DNA from: Clostridia bacterium
Lineage (GTDB): Bacteria > Bacillota > Clostridia > Christensenellales > UBA1242
NCBI GenBank assembly: GCA_017623705.1
Contig: JAGAOQ010000001.1
Coordinates: forward strand, 1 to 39,171
Direction of reading: 5' to 3'
Length of the DNA stretch: 39,171 nucleotides
The position numbers and the translations under genes were made by a program. Under the pieces are notes generated by a model, which had not been told where the DNA came from, did not search any database, and was given only the letters and a program-made list of their open reading frames with translations. The first letter of the stretch is position 1. The number at the start of each line of letters is the position of its first letter. This document shows positions 25,272-34,853 of the stretch, one piece after another.

Positions 25272-25293
25272 TCAAACTATGTTATCTGTTCAA
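25266..25293 (-). promoter_or_regulatory. Predicted leaderless promoter of rsmD
   Basis: TTGAAC (25288-25293, inside alr), 16-base spacer, TATATG (25266-25271), seven bases to the ATG at 25258. The whole intergenic space is 20 bases. Confidence 0.5.
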
Positions 25294-26313
25294 GTTAATT
25301 TGCGAACGATTATCAAAAACGTTGCCTTGATAAAAAAGCAACTAAAAGCTGAAACTAAATTTTGTGCCGTAGTTAAATCCAACGCCTATGGTTTAGGTCT
25401 TGAACGAATTAGTAAAATTTTAGCACCACTCGTTGACTGTTTTGCGGTGGCAAAAATTGACGAAGCAATTACACTTCGCCAACTTGGTATTCGGCAAGAT
25501 ATTTTATTACTGGGTGTTTGTACTGACATACCGACTGCCGTCAAACATAACATAATTATTACACTGGAAAACCCACAACAAGCCGAAAACATGCTTAAAA
25601 ATAATTTGCACCCACGAATACACATCGCCGTCAATACAGGCATGAACCGTTTCGGGATTTCATCAGTCCATAAACTACGCAAAACCTTACAACTATTAAG
25701 CCAAGAGCGAATTGAGGGCTTTTACAGCCATCTAGCTTACGAAAGCGACCAACTATCCCAAGTACAAACGGCAATCAAGCACTTCAAGAAACTTGCCCAC
25801 ATTGGTAAACAATATTTCCCACATGCGATTCTGCACACAGGTTGTAGTGGCGTCTTAAACTACCCGCCAGCACACTTTGACATGATAAGAATTGGTAAGG
25901 CACTTTATGGTGGTATTACTGGCACACAAACTGCCCTGACGGTTACATCGAAAATCATTGCTTTACAAAAACTTAAACCAGGCGAAAGTGTTGGTTACAA
26001 CGGGCAATTTGTGGCGAAACAAAATACCATCATAGCCGTAGTGCGTGGCGGTTATGCCGACGGAATTCCCCCACAATTCAGCAATAAAGTTAAAGTCTTA
26101 GTTGGTAAAGACCTCTGCCCGATAATTGGACGAGTTTGCATGGATTATTTTTTTATTGACGTAAGCAAGGTACGCAACCCACTTACAAAAGCAGTTACAA
26201 TCATTAGTCCACATACGGGACAAACTTTACTGGCCGTCGCCCAACAAGCAAACATGATTACATGCAACTTATTATTAGGACTAAGCCAAAGTAAAATTAA
26301 ATCGATTAGTTAA
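25279..26313 (+). CDS. alr: Alanine racemase
   Basis: A 344-residue PLP enzyme that supplies D-alanine for peptidoglycan. The PLP lysine is in FCAVVKSNAYGLG (about residue 39). NTGMNRFGI, MIRIGKALYGG, the catalytic-Tyr region SVGYNGQF, GGYADGI and IGRVCMDYFFIDV follow in family order. It is somewhat shorter than the usual 370-390, ending soon after the NLLLGLSQ segment. The ATG at 25279 gives the family start MLSVQVNLRTIIKNV. A longer in-frame reading from 25189 would run through rsmD on the other strand. It overlaps the giant surface-protein gene by eight bases at the 3' ends. Confidence 0.94.
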   Translation: MLSVQVNLRTIIKNVALIKKQLKAETKFCAVVKSNAYGLGLERISKILAPLVDCFAVAKIDEAITLRQLGIRQDILLLGVCTDIPTAVKHNIIITLENPQQAENMLKNNLHPRIHIAVNTGMNRFGISSVHKLRKTLQLLSQERIEGFYSHLAYESDQLSQVQTAIKHFKKLAHIGKQYFPHAILHTGCSGVLNYPPAHFDMIRIGKALYGGITGTQTALTVTSKIIALQKLKPGESVGYNGQFVAKQNTIIAVVRGGYADGIPPQFSNKVKVLVGKDLCPIIGRVCMDYFFIDVSKVRNPLTKAVTIISPHTGQTLLAVAQQANMITCNLLLGLSQSKIKSIS

Positions 26314-29300
26314 ACTTAAAATAATTAAGATTATAAACTTTTTGGAATTTAGCAATCCACATTGAACGATTATTGGTATAGACATTAACGGTATGTTTGA
26401 CTGTATCATCAAAAGCGTTAATGTCAACATTTTCAATTTTTACCGACGATTGAGTACCATTTTTCAAATAAATATTTTTTACATTGGTATGCAAGTTACT
26501 GAAAGCGTAAGGGTGAATAATTACATCTGAATCCGAGAAACGAATTGTAATCTTTTGGTTCGTGTCAGTATTACTTCCCGCATTGACGAACGCATAACCA
26601 GCAATTTCTTTTTCATCGAAAGTTAAATCAGTAGCAAAGCCACTTGGATAATAAACGTGCAACAACTTGTCAATCCAAACAATTTTATTGGTCGTTAAAC
26701 CATCGCTGGTTTTAACATTTGTAATGTTTGTATTCATGAAGATACCACTACCGACCTTATCGAATCTTTGACTTAATTTTGAGTCTTCGATTAAGAACTT
26801 TACAACTTCATTATCCGTCATACTTAAATCATCACGGAAAACAAAATCGCCAAGACTGCTGATTGATGGTGAGTACCCCGACTCGAAAACAACACTTACC
26901 AAGCTGGAACATGATCTAAATGCACCATCGTCTAACGATTTCAAGGTTGCAGGTAAAACCAATTTCGTAATGATATGATTTTCTGCAAAAGCATTCTTAC
27001 CAATCACTAACGAACGCACTGCTGACGTTTGACGGTGATTATAATAAATTCCACGACCTTTGTGTGCAAAAGTAATTTGGCTGGCATTTACGCCGTCAAA
27101 TGCATGGTCGCCAATTTCACTAACAGCACCACCAATCGCAATTTCTGTTAAATTAGTTGCAACAGCGTTATAGAAATTCTTTTCAATTTTTGAAACTGGC
27201 AACATATAGCCATCATGATATTTTGCAAATGGAATATTCAAACTGGTTACGTTCGTGGTTAAAGTTTTAGCAACAAAAGTATTGTCTTCCAATAATTCGT
27301 ATTCAATATTTGGAGTTACTTTTTCGTACAAAGCATAATAACTGTAAATACCTTCATAACTTCCATAACCCGTATTCAATTCGGTGTTAACCGTTTGGTT
27401 CGGCAAAATACGATATTCTTTACCGATTGTATTCCATAATAAGGTTTTGAAATCATTTGGATTAGTTTGACTTGTTCCCCAACCAATAAATTGATAAGTT
27501 GAACCATCTTTGGTAAAGCTTTGATCTACACCTGGTAAATAAATGCGACCTAAATAATGTCTGTATGCAAGTAAATCACTGATTGAATATCCTGCACCAT
27601 CGACGTCATAGAAAGCAGACGGCGTATATGGTACGTTCGTGTTACCGTCATAAATATAAAACTGAACGGGATAATTTTGCCAGCAAGACGCAGGTTGAGC
27701 ATCAAAAGTTAATTTGTATTTGTTACTATTCAAAGCGTTACTAATACCAACTTTATAAACTTCACCGACACGGAATAAACGACCATTCATACGCCAGCCA
27801 ACAAACTGCGACCATAGTTTATCAAAATAGAAATGATAGTTATTTTTTTGTGCATTGAAAACGGTAAATGTTTGTCCATAGCTATATTCCAAACTTTCTT
27901 TCACAAAACCACTAATACTATCATAACAAATAAACTCATAAGTTTTCTTGTATGACTGGATCATTGGATTAAAATTATATTTATCCTTATGTTCACTATC
28001 GACATTAACAAATACTGGAATATTATTTGGAATACCTAACACCACGCTCAAATCTACGGCGACGTTTTCCGCCATCACGCTATTGATTTGTGTCCAATCA
28101 CGCCCCATTAAAGCGTATGGCTCAATCTTGGTAACGGTATTCGCAAAACATAAATTGCGATTTGTATAATCCAATGCTGTTAATTTCGCTGACGGCAATA
28201 CGTACATAACATGCGTTTTCGCATTAGGTCGTGCTACGTCATCGACATAATAAACAAAACCACCATCAACAAAAGCATACCAAGTTTGTGTATTATTGGC
28301 ATCACCGAAAGTAACTGTTCTTAAATTTCGTTGTGAACCAGCGATTGCCGATGGGCTGACTACCAAACCGACATTTTCACTACTGCTAACAGGTAAAATA
28401 ATGTGTGTAGCTATACCATTGAAAATAGCATTCGCTTCAATTTTTAATTTTTGATTATTCGCTAAATTCAAACCTAGGTTAATCACTGAATAATTATTGA
28501 TATTAGTAAATGCGTAAGACTTAATTTCTTCAATTGATTTTTCAACCAAGAAATTTAATAAATTATCAGCGGTAACTTGTACATGGCTAGGCACACCGTA
28601 CAAGACTTTACCATCTTTGCTAACAAGTAAACCTAACAAGGTTGATGCAAAATCATATTTTTCACTAGCGTTTAAGACTGCGGTCGGTTCACCATTTTCG
28701 TCCATTATACGGTAACCCTTTTGAACACGATAAGCTTGGAAATCATCACCATAAACAGGAGTTCCAGAAACGAGTAAGTTTTCACCGACATAAAATTCCT
28801 TAATGGTATTACATTGAATTGCCATTGGTTCAAGCGTAATCACACTTTCCGCATTTGAAGGCAAAACGATATGCACTTCACGGTCGCTGTTAATTACCAC
28901 ACTATCCCTTTTAAGTGTGTACGTACCACGTGGGAAAGCAACAATATCGACACTACCATTAAAGTTGATATTATCTGTTCCTTTCTTTAATAACAAGACA
29001 CGGTAAACACGTTTGCCAACTGATATTTCTACAACTTCATCGCTACATTGTTCACGAATTGGCTCGAATTCAACGTCAAAGTCAACTGACGGTAAATACT
29101 CACCAGGAAACCAAATTTTATTTTCAAAGTATTCTTTGATTGCTGGATTAACACCATCGGACAACTTAGCTTTCCAACCGATAAAATTTGTTCCCGAATA
29201 TACAGCCAATGTGCTGTCATCTAAAACACTAATCCCGTAATCAACAAAGAGCGGTGAATCATAACCAACTGTACTACCCCCTAAGGCAGTTTTATTGTAA

Positions 29301-32300
29301 TTACCGTTGCTATATACAGGGAATTTAAGTTCCGTATTATTGTAATCTGTACCATTCTGATTTGTGTACTTCAAATAATCATAAATAATCGTTGCATAAT
29401 CAGTAGCATAAACAGCATACAATTTTAATTTATAATTGTTTTCATTATGGCGAACAGCATAACGGTCAATGTTAACAAAATATGGCATACTATCGAGAAT
29501 TGTTGTATCAACTTTGTTCGCTAGTTGCAACAGTGGGTTATCATTATAATAAGCATCATAAATAATTTCGGGGTTACCTGATTCATGGTCAGGTTCTAAC
29601 GCCCAACCTACAAAAGTTCCCCAACTATCATTTTCAATGATTGATGGATCTAAATCATCACGACCGAGCAATGGAATAATTGCACCGTACGTATAAACAT
29701 CATCGTCTTTTGAAAATAGATAGCCCGATAAATCATAATATTCAACCGTAACTATTTTTACTTCCGACAAGTGTCCATAAACTGTAATATTTCTTTTGCC
29801 AACTGGCACAGTCGTATTTTCATCAATAGCCACTAAATCTTCGCCTGCTACTTGATATGACCAGCCAAGGAACCTTCGACCGTTCGTATCAAACGCAGCA
29901 TAGTTGCCATTGGTTTTCGCTACGGAGAACGGATAATAATCGTAGAAGTAATCCCCTTGTGTTAAAACAGTAGCTAATTGACTATTGTCAAGATTAAGCG
30001 TAACGCTTTCTAAATCATTGATGACGACTTGCAAATCATAGTTAACATTAGTTGTGTGTTTTGTTTGGTTAGCATAAATACGAACCTCCAAGATGTAGCC
30101 GTCTTCATCAACAGCAAGATTAGTTTCTAGTTGTGATAAAACTAGTGTCGTTAATTGTAATTCATTGTTAGCCAAAACGATGTTGTTACCAATTTGCCAG
30201 CCGTTAAAAGTACTCCAATTAGTATTTTGGACATAAGGTAGTTTAACATAACCACCAGAATACAAACGGTCCCCTGTTGGTTGTTTAATTACAGGGTCAA
30301 CAATCAATGCTGGCTTATCGGTAATATCTCGTGTATAGAACAATACACGCAAACGTCTTGGTTTCCATTGGGCATATAGCGTTTGAATTTTAGTACCGAC
30401 AACAATATCATCATTAGGTTGGAACAGCTCGCTTTCGTCAGTAAAAGATTTATTTTCTAATGTCCAACCAATGAAATCATAACCAAAACGTACTGGGACA
30501 TCTTTAATAATTTGAATATGATTTCCATAAGCACCTTTCATTAAAGTGAAGTCTGGTTCAACATCATTTTCCCACTGCCCGCCCATAAAATCGAAACTGA
30601 ACAATAATCTTTGCCAATGCCAAACCGCTTCAAATTCCAAAACGGCACGTTGTGAACTGGTATCAAAATTTGGAATGGTAAACCATTCACCAGCACAATA
30701 AAGTCGTCCACTTTCATCACCAACCAATTTCCAGCCCGTAAAAATTTGGTCATATTTCATGTAATTTTCACCCGTCAGCAACACAAAAGAATTACCAATT
30801 TTACGAGTATAAGTATTAACTACTGGCTTTTCGTAATGGCGACAATTTGGTAACGAATAAATATCACTACCGTAATTAAATTTAACGGTAACGTTTGTAC
30901 CAGATGTTTGATAGTTAACTGCAATCGTAATTGCCCAATTTTCATTAAAGTAAACTGTTTGGTCTAAATAAATAGTTTCAAAACCAATACTTAATCCAAT
31001 ATCGGTGTTTGCCTTTAACTTAGCTGCAGTAATTTCATGATAAACACCTTTATGGTCATAAAAAGTATAGCTTAAAATTCGGTCATTATAATGGAACCAA
31101 ATACTACCGTCCTCAAAAGCAACGGGTGTTTCAAAGCTTAAATTATTATAACTTACGTCGGCAAAGTTGGTATATGTTGTTCCCGAATCTAAATCAGTAA
31201 AGGGTTGAATTGAATAATGGTATACCGATTCATCGTCCCAGTAAACAGCACGTACTGTTAAAGTAACAACTAAATTATCCGATGCCCCGTCCAAAGAAAT
31301 AATACCATTGCCAAGATAATACCAAAGCGGATCAATCATATCAATCACTTCGCCAGCTTCATAACGTGTTTTAATTAAACCTAAATTTGCTTTTAATTCA
31401 GGATATTTTGTCGCATCAATAAAATTCTTATTCTTGCCAGCTTGAATTTCCCAGTGTGAAAACTGGACATCAGGATTATCAACATTTTGATAAGCCGGCA
31501 TCGTTATCCCAGTTTCACCTAGATTTACTTTCAGCGAACGATTATGACGATTAGCGTCTTTATCATAAAATTGAATATCCAAAGTACGGTACTCTAATAA
31601 AGCCGTAAAAGTGGTTCGATAATTAGGTGGATAAAACTTGTTAGTTTCACAAATCTCACTGCGTGAAGTTTCATTACCATTAGCATCACGGGTTACTAGT
31701 GTCCAACTACCAGCAATACCTGTTGCGTCAACTGTGTACAATAAATCATTGTACGTCCCATAGTTGTTCAAATATTGCCATCCTAAGAAGCGTGAATAAT
31801 TATTATTTGGATCAATATAAACAGTTTTAGTACTGCTAATTGTTTGGGGAGCACGATTAGGATTATCCAATGCAAAATCATCTAGAACACGCCAGTTCTC
31901 GTTTAGCTGTGTCGCAGTTAAACCATCAACACTGGTATCAAAAATATTAACTTCTTTATATGGAATACCATTCACCGATAAAACGGCATATTTTTCAATA
32001 CCGTCCCAAACGGCGTAGAGTGTTGTATTCTTTTTTAAGCCACTGGTATCAGCTAAAATCTTACCGCTATTTGGCGACAAAGACCACCCCATAAAACAAG
32101 CACCAGGTTTTAGCGAAGATGGTAATTCAACATTCGTTCCTTTCTTGATATTGATGGCAGCAACCTGTTGTGCATCAGCTCCCGTTTGGAAAGATATTTT
32201 AATACTAGGAAAGAATACAACCTGTGCAAGGACAATTAAAAAAAACAGTCCTGCCAAGCTAGCAGTAACAATACGGGTCAATTTAAGACCTAGATGCAAC

Positions 32301-32323
32301 TGTGTCTCTTTCGTATCCCCCAT
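26306..32323 (-). CDS. Giant N-anchored surface protein with InlB-type and leucine-rich repeats
   Basis: A 2005-residue protein, the largest gene in the window. After a 16-residue cytoplasmic start comes one membrane helix (about 17-40), which I read as a signal anchor. The rest is predicted outside the cell. At least ten Listeria-Bacteroides (InlB B) repeat units are recognisable by their FxGW cores, for example CFMGWSLSPNSG, RFLGWQYLNNYG, TFVGWALEPDHESG and QFVGWRMNGRLF. BspA-type LRR_5 segments lie near residues 1220-1400 and again near 1690-1990, the second with IGDHAFDG and LDDGAFRSCSSLVSVVF. I see no LPxTG, no C-terminal helix and no choline- or S-layer-binding repeats. Such repeats usually serve adhesion or matrix building; the ligand is unknown. 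Confidence 0.85.
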   Translation of the reverse strand: MGDTKETQLHLGLKLTRIVTASLAGLFFLIVLAQVVFFPSIKISFQTGADAQQVAAINIKKGTNVELPSSLKPGACFMGWSLSPNSGKILADTSGLKKNTTLYAVWDGIEKYAVLSVNGIPYKEVNIFDTSVDGLTATQLNENWRVLDDFALDNPNRAPQTISSTKTVYIDPNNNYSRFLGWQYLNNYGTYNDLLYTVDATGIAGSWTLVTRDANGNETSRSEICETNKFYPPNYRTTFTALLEYRTLDIQFYDKDANRHNRSLKVNLGETGITMPAYQNVDNPDVQFSHWEIQAGKNKNFIDATKYPELKANLGLIKTRYEAGEVIDMIDPLWYYLGNGIISLDGASDNLVVTLTVRAVYWDDESVYHYSIQPFTDLDSGTTYTNFADVSYNNLSFETPVAFEDGSIWFHYNDRILSYTFYDHKGVYHEITAAKLKANTDIGLSIGFETIYLDQTVYFNENWAITIAVNYQTSGTNVTVKFNYGSDIYSLPNCRHYEKPVVNTYTRKIGNSFVLLTGENYMKYDQIFTGWKLVGDESGRLYCAGEWFTIPNFDTSSQRAVLEFEAVWHWQRLLFSFDFMGGQWENDVEPDFTLMKGAYGNHIQIIKDVPVRFGYDFIGWTLENKSFTDESELFQPNDDIVVGTKIQTLYAQWKPRRLRVLFYTRDITDKPALIVDPVIKQPTGDRLYSGGYVKLPYVQNTNWSTFNGWQIGNNIVLANNELQLTTLVLSQLETNLAVDEDGYILEVRIYANQTKHTTNVNYDLQVVINDLESVTLNLDNSQLATVLTQGDYFYDYYPFSVAKTNGNYAAFDTNGRRFLGWSYQVAGEDLVAIDENTTVPVGKRNITVYGHLSEVKIVTVEYYDLSGYLFSKDDDVYTYGAIIPLLGRDDLDPSIIENDSWGTFVGWALEPDHESGNPEIIYDAYYNDNPLLQLANKVDTTILDSMPYFVNIDRYAVRHNENNYKLKLYAVYATDYATIIYDYLKYTNQNGTDYNNTELKFPVYSNGNYNKTALGGSTVGYDSPLFVDYGISVLDDSTLAVYSGTNFIGWKAKLSDGVNPAIKEYFENKIWFPGEYLPSVDFDVEFEPIREQCSDEVVEISVGKRVYRVLLLKKGTDNINFNGSVDIVAFPRGTYTLKRDSVVINSDREVHIVLPSNAESVITLEPMAIQCNTIKEFYVGENLLVSGTPVYGDDFQAYRVQKGYRIMDENGEPTAVLNASEKYDFASTLLGLLVSKDGKVLYGVPSHVQVTADNLLNFLVEKSIEEIKSYAFTNINNYSVINLGLNLANNQKLKIEANAIFNGIATHIILPVSSSENVGLVVSPSAIAGSQRNLRTVTFGDANNTQTWYAFVDGGFVYYVDDVARPNAKTHVMYVLPSAKLTALDYTNRNLCFANTVTKIEPYALMGRDWTQINSVMAENVAVDLSVVLGIPNNIPVFVNVDSEHKDKYNFNPMIQSYKKTYEFICYDSISGFVKESLEYSYGQTFTVFNAQKNNYHFYFDKLWSQFVGWRMNGRLFRVGEVYKVGISNALNSNKYKLTFDAQPASCWQNYPVQFYIYDGNTNVPYTPSAFYDVDGAGYSISDLLAYRHYLGRIYLPGVDQSFTKDGSTYQFIGWGTSQTNPNDFKTLLWNTIGKEYRILPNQTVNTELNTGYGSYEGIYSYYALYEKVTPNIEYELLEDNTFVAKTLTTNVTSLNIPFAKYHDGYMLPVSKIEKNFYNAVATNLTEIAIGGAVSEIGDHAFDGVNASQITFAHKGRGIYYNHRQTSAVRSLVIGKNAFAENHIITKLVLPATLKSLDDGAFRSCSSLVSVVFESGYSPSISSLGDFVFRDDLSMTDNEVVKFLIEDSKLSQRFDKVGSGIFMNTNITNVKTSDGLTTNKIVWIDKLLHVYYPSGFATDLTFDEKEIAGYAFVNAGSNTDTNQKITIRFSDSDVIIHPYAFSNLHTNVKNIYLKNGTQSSVKIENVDINAFDDTVKHTVNVYTNNRSMWIAKFQKVYNLNYFKFN

Positions 32324-32333
32324 TACTGAGATT

Positions 32334-32363
32334 AGTATATTACACTTCTATGTTTTTTTGCAA
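32334..32363 (-). promoter_or_regulatory. Predicted promoter of the giant surface protein, very short 5' leader
   Basis: TTGCAA (32358-32363), 18-base spacer, TATACT (32334-32339), ten bases to the ATG at 32323. The expected leader is about 3-4 bases with no SD. The promoter sits over the 3' end of the upstream gene. Confidence 0.55.
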
Positions 32364-33164
32364 ATAAAAACTCTGCAACTTCAAACTGTCCTGAGCCATA
32401 ATACTATCACTCTCACAAATCACCACGTCGTTCCCTGGGCGTAAGCGTAAAAAGTTCATCACGACTGCTAAATCAAAACCATACTGCTGATCTGCCAAAG
32501 TCAAATGGCGAATTTCACCTTTCAAACCAAATTCAATAAATGAGATGTGAAAATGCACCTTAGGGAAAATGGCAAGTTTTTGAAAAACTGCTTCAAGGTT
32601 TAACTGACCTTGTGCCAAACAATTCATGTGTCCTAAATCCACCGTTGGCATAAGATGTTCCGTATCTAACGCACAAAGCTCGCAAATTTCATCGAGATTC
32701 CCAATCTGGGTGTATTTACCCATCGTTTCTAAACACAACCAAAAATTATCAAAACCGTCAGTATGCAACCGCTCTAAAATAATTTGCAAACTTTGTTTAC
32801 AGTTACGAATCGCTACATCACGTGTCATTTGCATTTGTGAACCAACATGCACAACCAAACGATTTCCACCCATCAAAGCCAACAGTTCCAAACTACGTCT
32901 AATGTAGTGATAGTTTTTTTCGAGAGAATCATTATTTGCAAGATTGATGTAATACGGAGCGTGAACAGAAATTTTAACGCCGTAAGTTGCCGCTTGTTTC
33001 CCGATAATTTCGGCAGTTTTATCCGTCATGCGAATACCACGCCCAAAGCTAATTTCGTACGCATTCAAACCAAGTCCAGCCAGCCAACGTGGAGCATCAA
33101 CACTTGACTTATTACCATCAGCATAAAACTTTGCATCATTGCCAGCAGGTCCAAAATACACCAT
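32340..33164 (-). CDS. Endonuclease IV-like / AP endonuclease family 2 TIM-barrel protein
   Basis: A 274-residue protein matching the AP endonuclease 2 fold. Most endonuclease IV metal ligands can be placed: His in SVHAPYY, His in VVHVGSQ, Glu in CLETMGK, Asp and His in PTVDLGHMN, His in VHFHIS, Glu in VICESD. The usual DxH ligand pair after the sixth site reads EIRH, so it is not certain that all three zinc ions bind. It could be a DNA repair nuclease (deoxyribonuclease IV) or a sugar-phosphate isomerase relative. Its ATG is fused to the truB stop as TAATG, so it belongs to the infB operon. Confidence 0.75.
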   Translation of the reverse strand: MVYFGPAGNDAKFYADGNKSSVDAPRWLAGLGLNAYEISFGRGIRMTDKTAEIIGKQAATYGVKISVHAPYYINLANNDSLEKNYHYIRRSLELLALMGGNRLVVHVGSQMQMTRDVAIRNCKQSLQIILERLHTDGFDNFWLCLETMGKYTQIGNLDEICELCALDTEHLMPTVDLGHMNCLAQGQLNLEAVFQKLAIFPKVHFHISFIEFGLKGEIRHLTLADQQYGFDLAVVMNFLRLRPGNDVVICESDSIMAQDSLKLQSFYLQKNIEV

Positions 33165-33877
33165 TACAAAAACTCCTCCATTGATTGTAAATCTTCAAAT
33201 TTAATTGTATCCAATGTTTTAGCTTGTTCAATTTTGAAATCACCAACACGTGTCCGCATAATTAAACCCGCAGTAGCAACAGTTCCCACACGCTCTGCTA
33301 ACAGCTTGGCTAAACTACGAATATATGTACCAGTTTGGCACTCAATTTCAAAATAACTAGCATTTGACGGAATTGGTAAGGTTTCCCCAATTGCAGTTAA
33401 ATCACTTGCACACTGCGAAAGTGGAAGCATTTCAAAACGAGAAATGGTTACAGTCTTTTTGGGTGGTACAAAGTCAATTCCTTGTCGTGCTAGCTCATAA
33501 GCACGTTTTCCTTGAATATGGACCGCACTAAATTTGGGAACTTCAATTTCGATTTCGCCAGTCATTGTTGATAACGCTGTGGCGATTTGTTCGGGCGTAG
33601 GAATAACATCACTGGTCGCCACCACTTTTCCCTCACAATCCAGTGTATCCGTCTCCTGACCCCAAATAACCAGCGTACGATAAACCTTAGTTGGTGCATG
33701 TAACTGATTTGTCAACTTTGTTGCACGTCCACACAACAAAACCAGCACACCGCACGCAGCAGGATCTAACGTCCCGAGATGTCCAACTTTTTTCAATTTC
33801 AAGCGACGCTTCACAATTGATAAAGCACGGAATGACGATATGCCACATGGCTTACAAAGATTGATTACGCCGTCCAA
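33164..33877 (-). CDS. truB: tRNA pseudouridine-55 synthase TruB
   Basis: A 237-residue enzyme making pseudouridine 55 in the tRNA T-arm. GVINLCKPCGISSF, the catalytic-Asp motif GHLGTLDPAACGVL, VYRTLVIWGQETDTLD and FEIECQTGTYIRSLAKLLAE are present. I chose the TTG at 33877 because the protein then begins MDGVINLCKP like its family and AAGGTG lies ten bases upstream. A second TTG at 33886 would add three residues but leaves almost no SD spacing. infB-rbfA-nrnA-truB is a common Bacillota order. Confidence 0.94.
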   Translation of the reverse strand: MDGVINLCKPCGISSFRALSIVKRRLKLKKVGHLGTLDPAACGVLVLLCGRATKLTNQLHAPTKVYRTLVIWGQETDTLDCEGKVVATSDVIPTPEQIATALSTMTGEIEIEVPKFSAVHIQGKRAYELARQGIDFVPPKKTVTISRFEMLPLSQCASDLTAIGETLPIPSNASYFEIECQTGTYIRSLAKLLAERVGTVATAGLIMRTRVGDFKIEQAKTLDTIKFEDLQSMEEFL

Positions 33878-33878
33878 G

Positions 33879-34853
33879 TTATTCAATCACCTTGGCAAAT
33901 TCAGCCAACAAAACTTTTAATAATTGTTTGTGTGAACCTTGATAGGTTGCTCCACTTGCATTCTTATGCCCACCGCCACCAATAGTTTGTGCAATTTTCG
34001 CAACATCAATTTTACCCAAACTACGTAACGATACATTGTATTCACCTTGCTTTAACTCGGTAATAAAAATTGTACTAATCACACCACTAACATCGGTTGC
34101 GTACTTAAACAACCCATGACGTGATTCGTAATTTAAGTTCCATTTCTTTACCGCCTTGTATGGCAAAACAGTAATCGCCAATTTACCGCCAAACGCAAAT
34201 TTCATGTTTTTTAAGACGTAAGAAATCACAGGCAAATTGCGACGTTCGTATGCACGGAAATTTCTAAAATTGATAGTTTCAATATCAATCTTTTGTTTCT
34301 TCATCAACTCCTCGACAACATGGTGTGTGTATGCCGTAGTATTTGCAAATAAGAAACAACCTGTATCACAAGCAATACTCGTATACAAAGCTGTTGCAAT
34401 TTCCAACGTAATTTTAACTTTCAAGCTTTCAAATAATTGATAAATAATCTCACCAGTGCTTGCATAATTTGGCATGTCGACTAAAACATCACACTGCTTA
34501 AATAACGGTTTCATGTGGTGATCAATCACAATAATTTTATCCGCTTTATTCGGTAAATCACGCCATGCACCTAAACGCTCTACGTCATTAAGGTCAAGCA
34601 CAATCAACAAGTCAAAATGATCACAATCACCGTCTAAATTAAATTCTGGGACTTTACGAATATACGAGAACTTCTCAGAGATTTCTCCGTCAGCAAAAAT
34701 TGAGACAGTTTTACCTTTACTTTCCAACCATTCAGCAACCGCAGCACAACAACCAATGCAGTCGCCGTCAGGGTTATGATGCCCCACCACAGCGACAGTT
34801 TGTGCCTTACTAATTAAAAGCTTTATTTTATCAATTTGATTTTCTAATTTCAT
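33879..34853 (-). CDS. nrnA: DHH-family oligoribonuclease / pAp phosphatase NrnA
   Basis: A 324-residue DHH/DHHA1 protein. The DHH domain shows VVGHHNPDGDCIGCCAAV, the VLDLND segment and IVIDHHMKP, with a CDTGCF motif. The DHHA1 domain ends IGGGGHKNASGAT. NrnA degrades short RNA oligonucleotides and dephosphorylates 3'-phosphoadenosine 5'-phosphate. It overlaps the rbfA stop by four bases (ATGA), with GAGGT as SD. Confidence 0.92.
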   Translation of the reverse strand: MKLENQIDKIKLLISKAQTVAVVGHHNPDGDCIGCCAAVAEWLESKGKTVSIFADGEISEKFSYIRKVPEFNLDGDCDHFDLLIVLDLNDVERLGAWRDLPNKADKIIVIDHHMKPLFKQCDVLVDMPNYASTGEIIYQLFESLKVKITLEIATALYTSIACDTGCFLFANTTAYTHHVVEELMKKQKIDIETINFRNFRAYERRNLPVISYVLKNMKFAFGGKLAITVLPYKAVKKWNLNYESRHGLFKYATDVSGVISTIFITELKQGEYNVSLRSLGKIDVAKIAQTIGGGGHKNASGATYQGSHKQLLKVLLAEFAKVIE

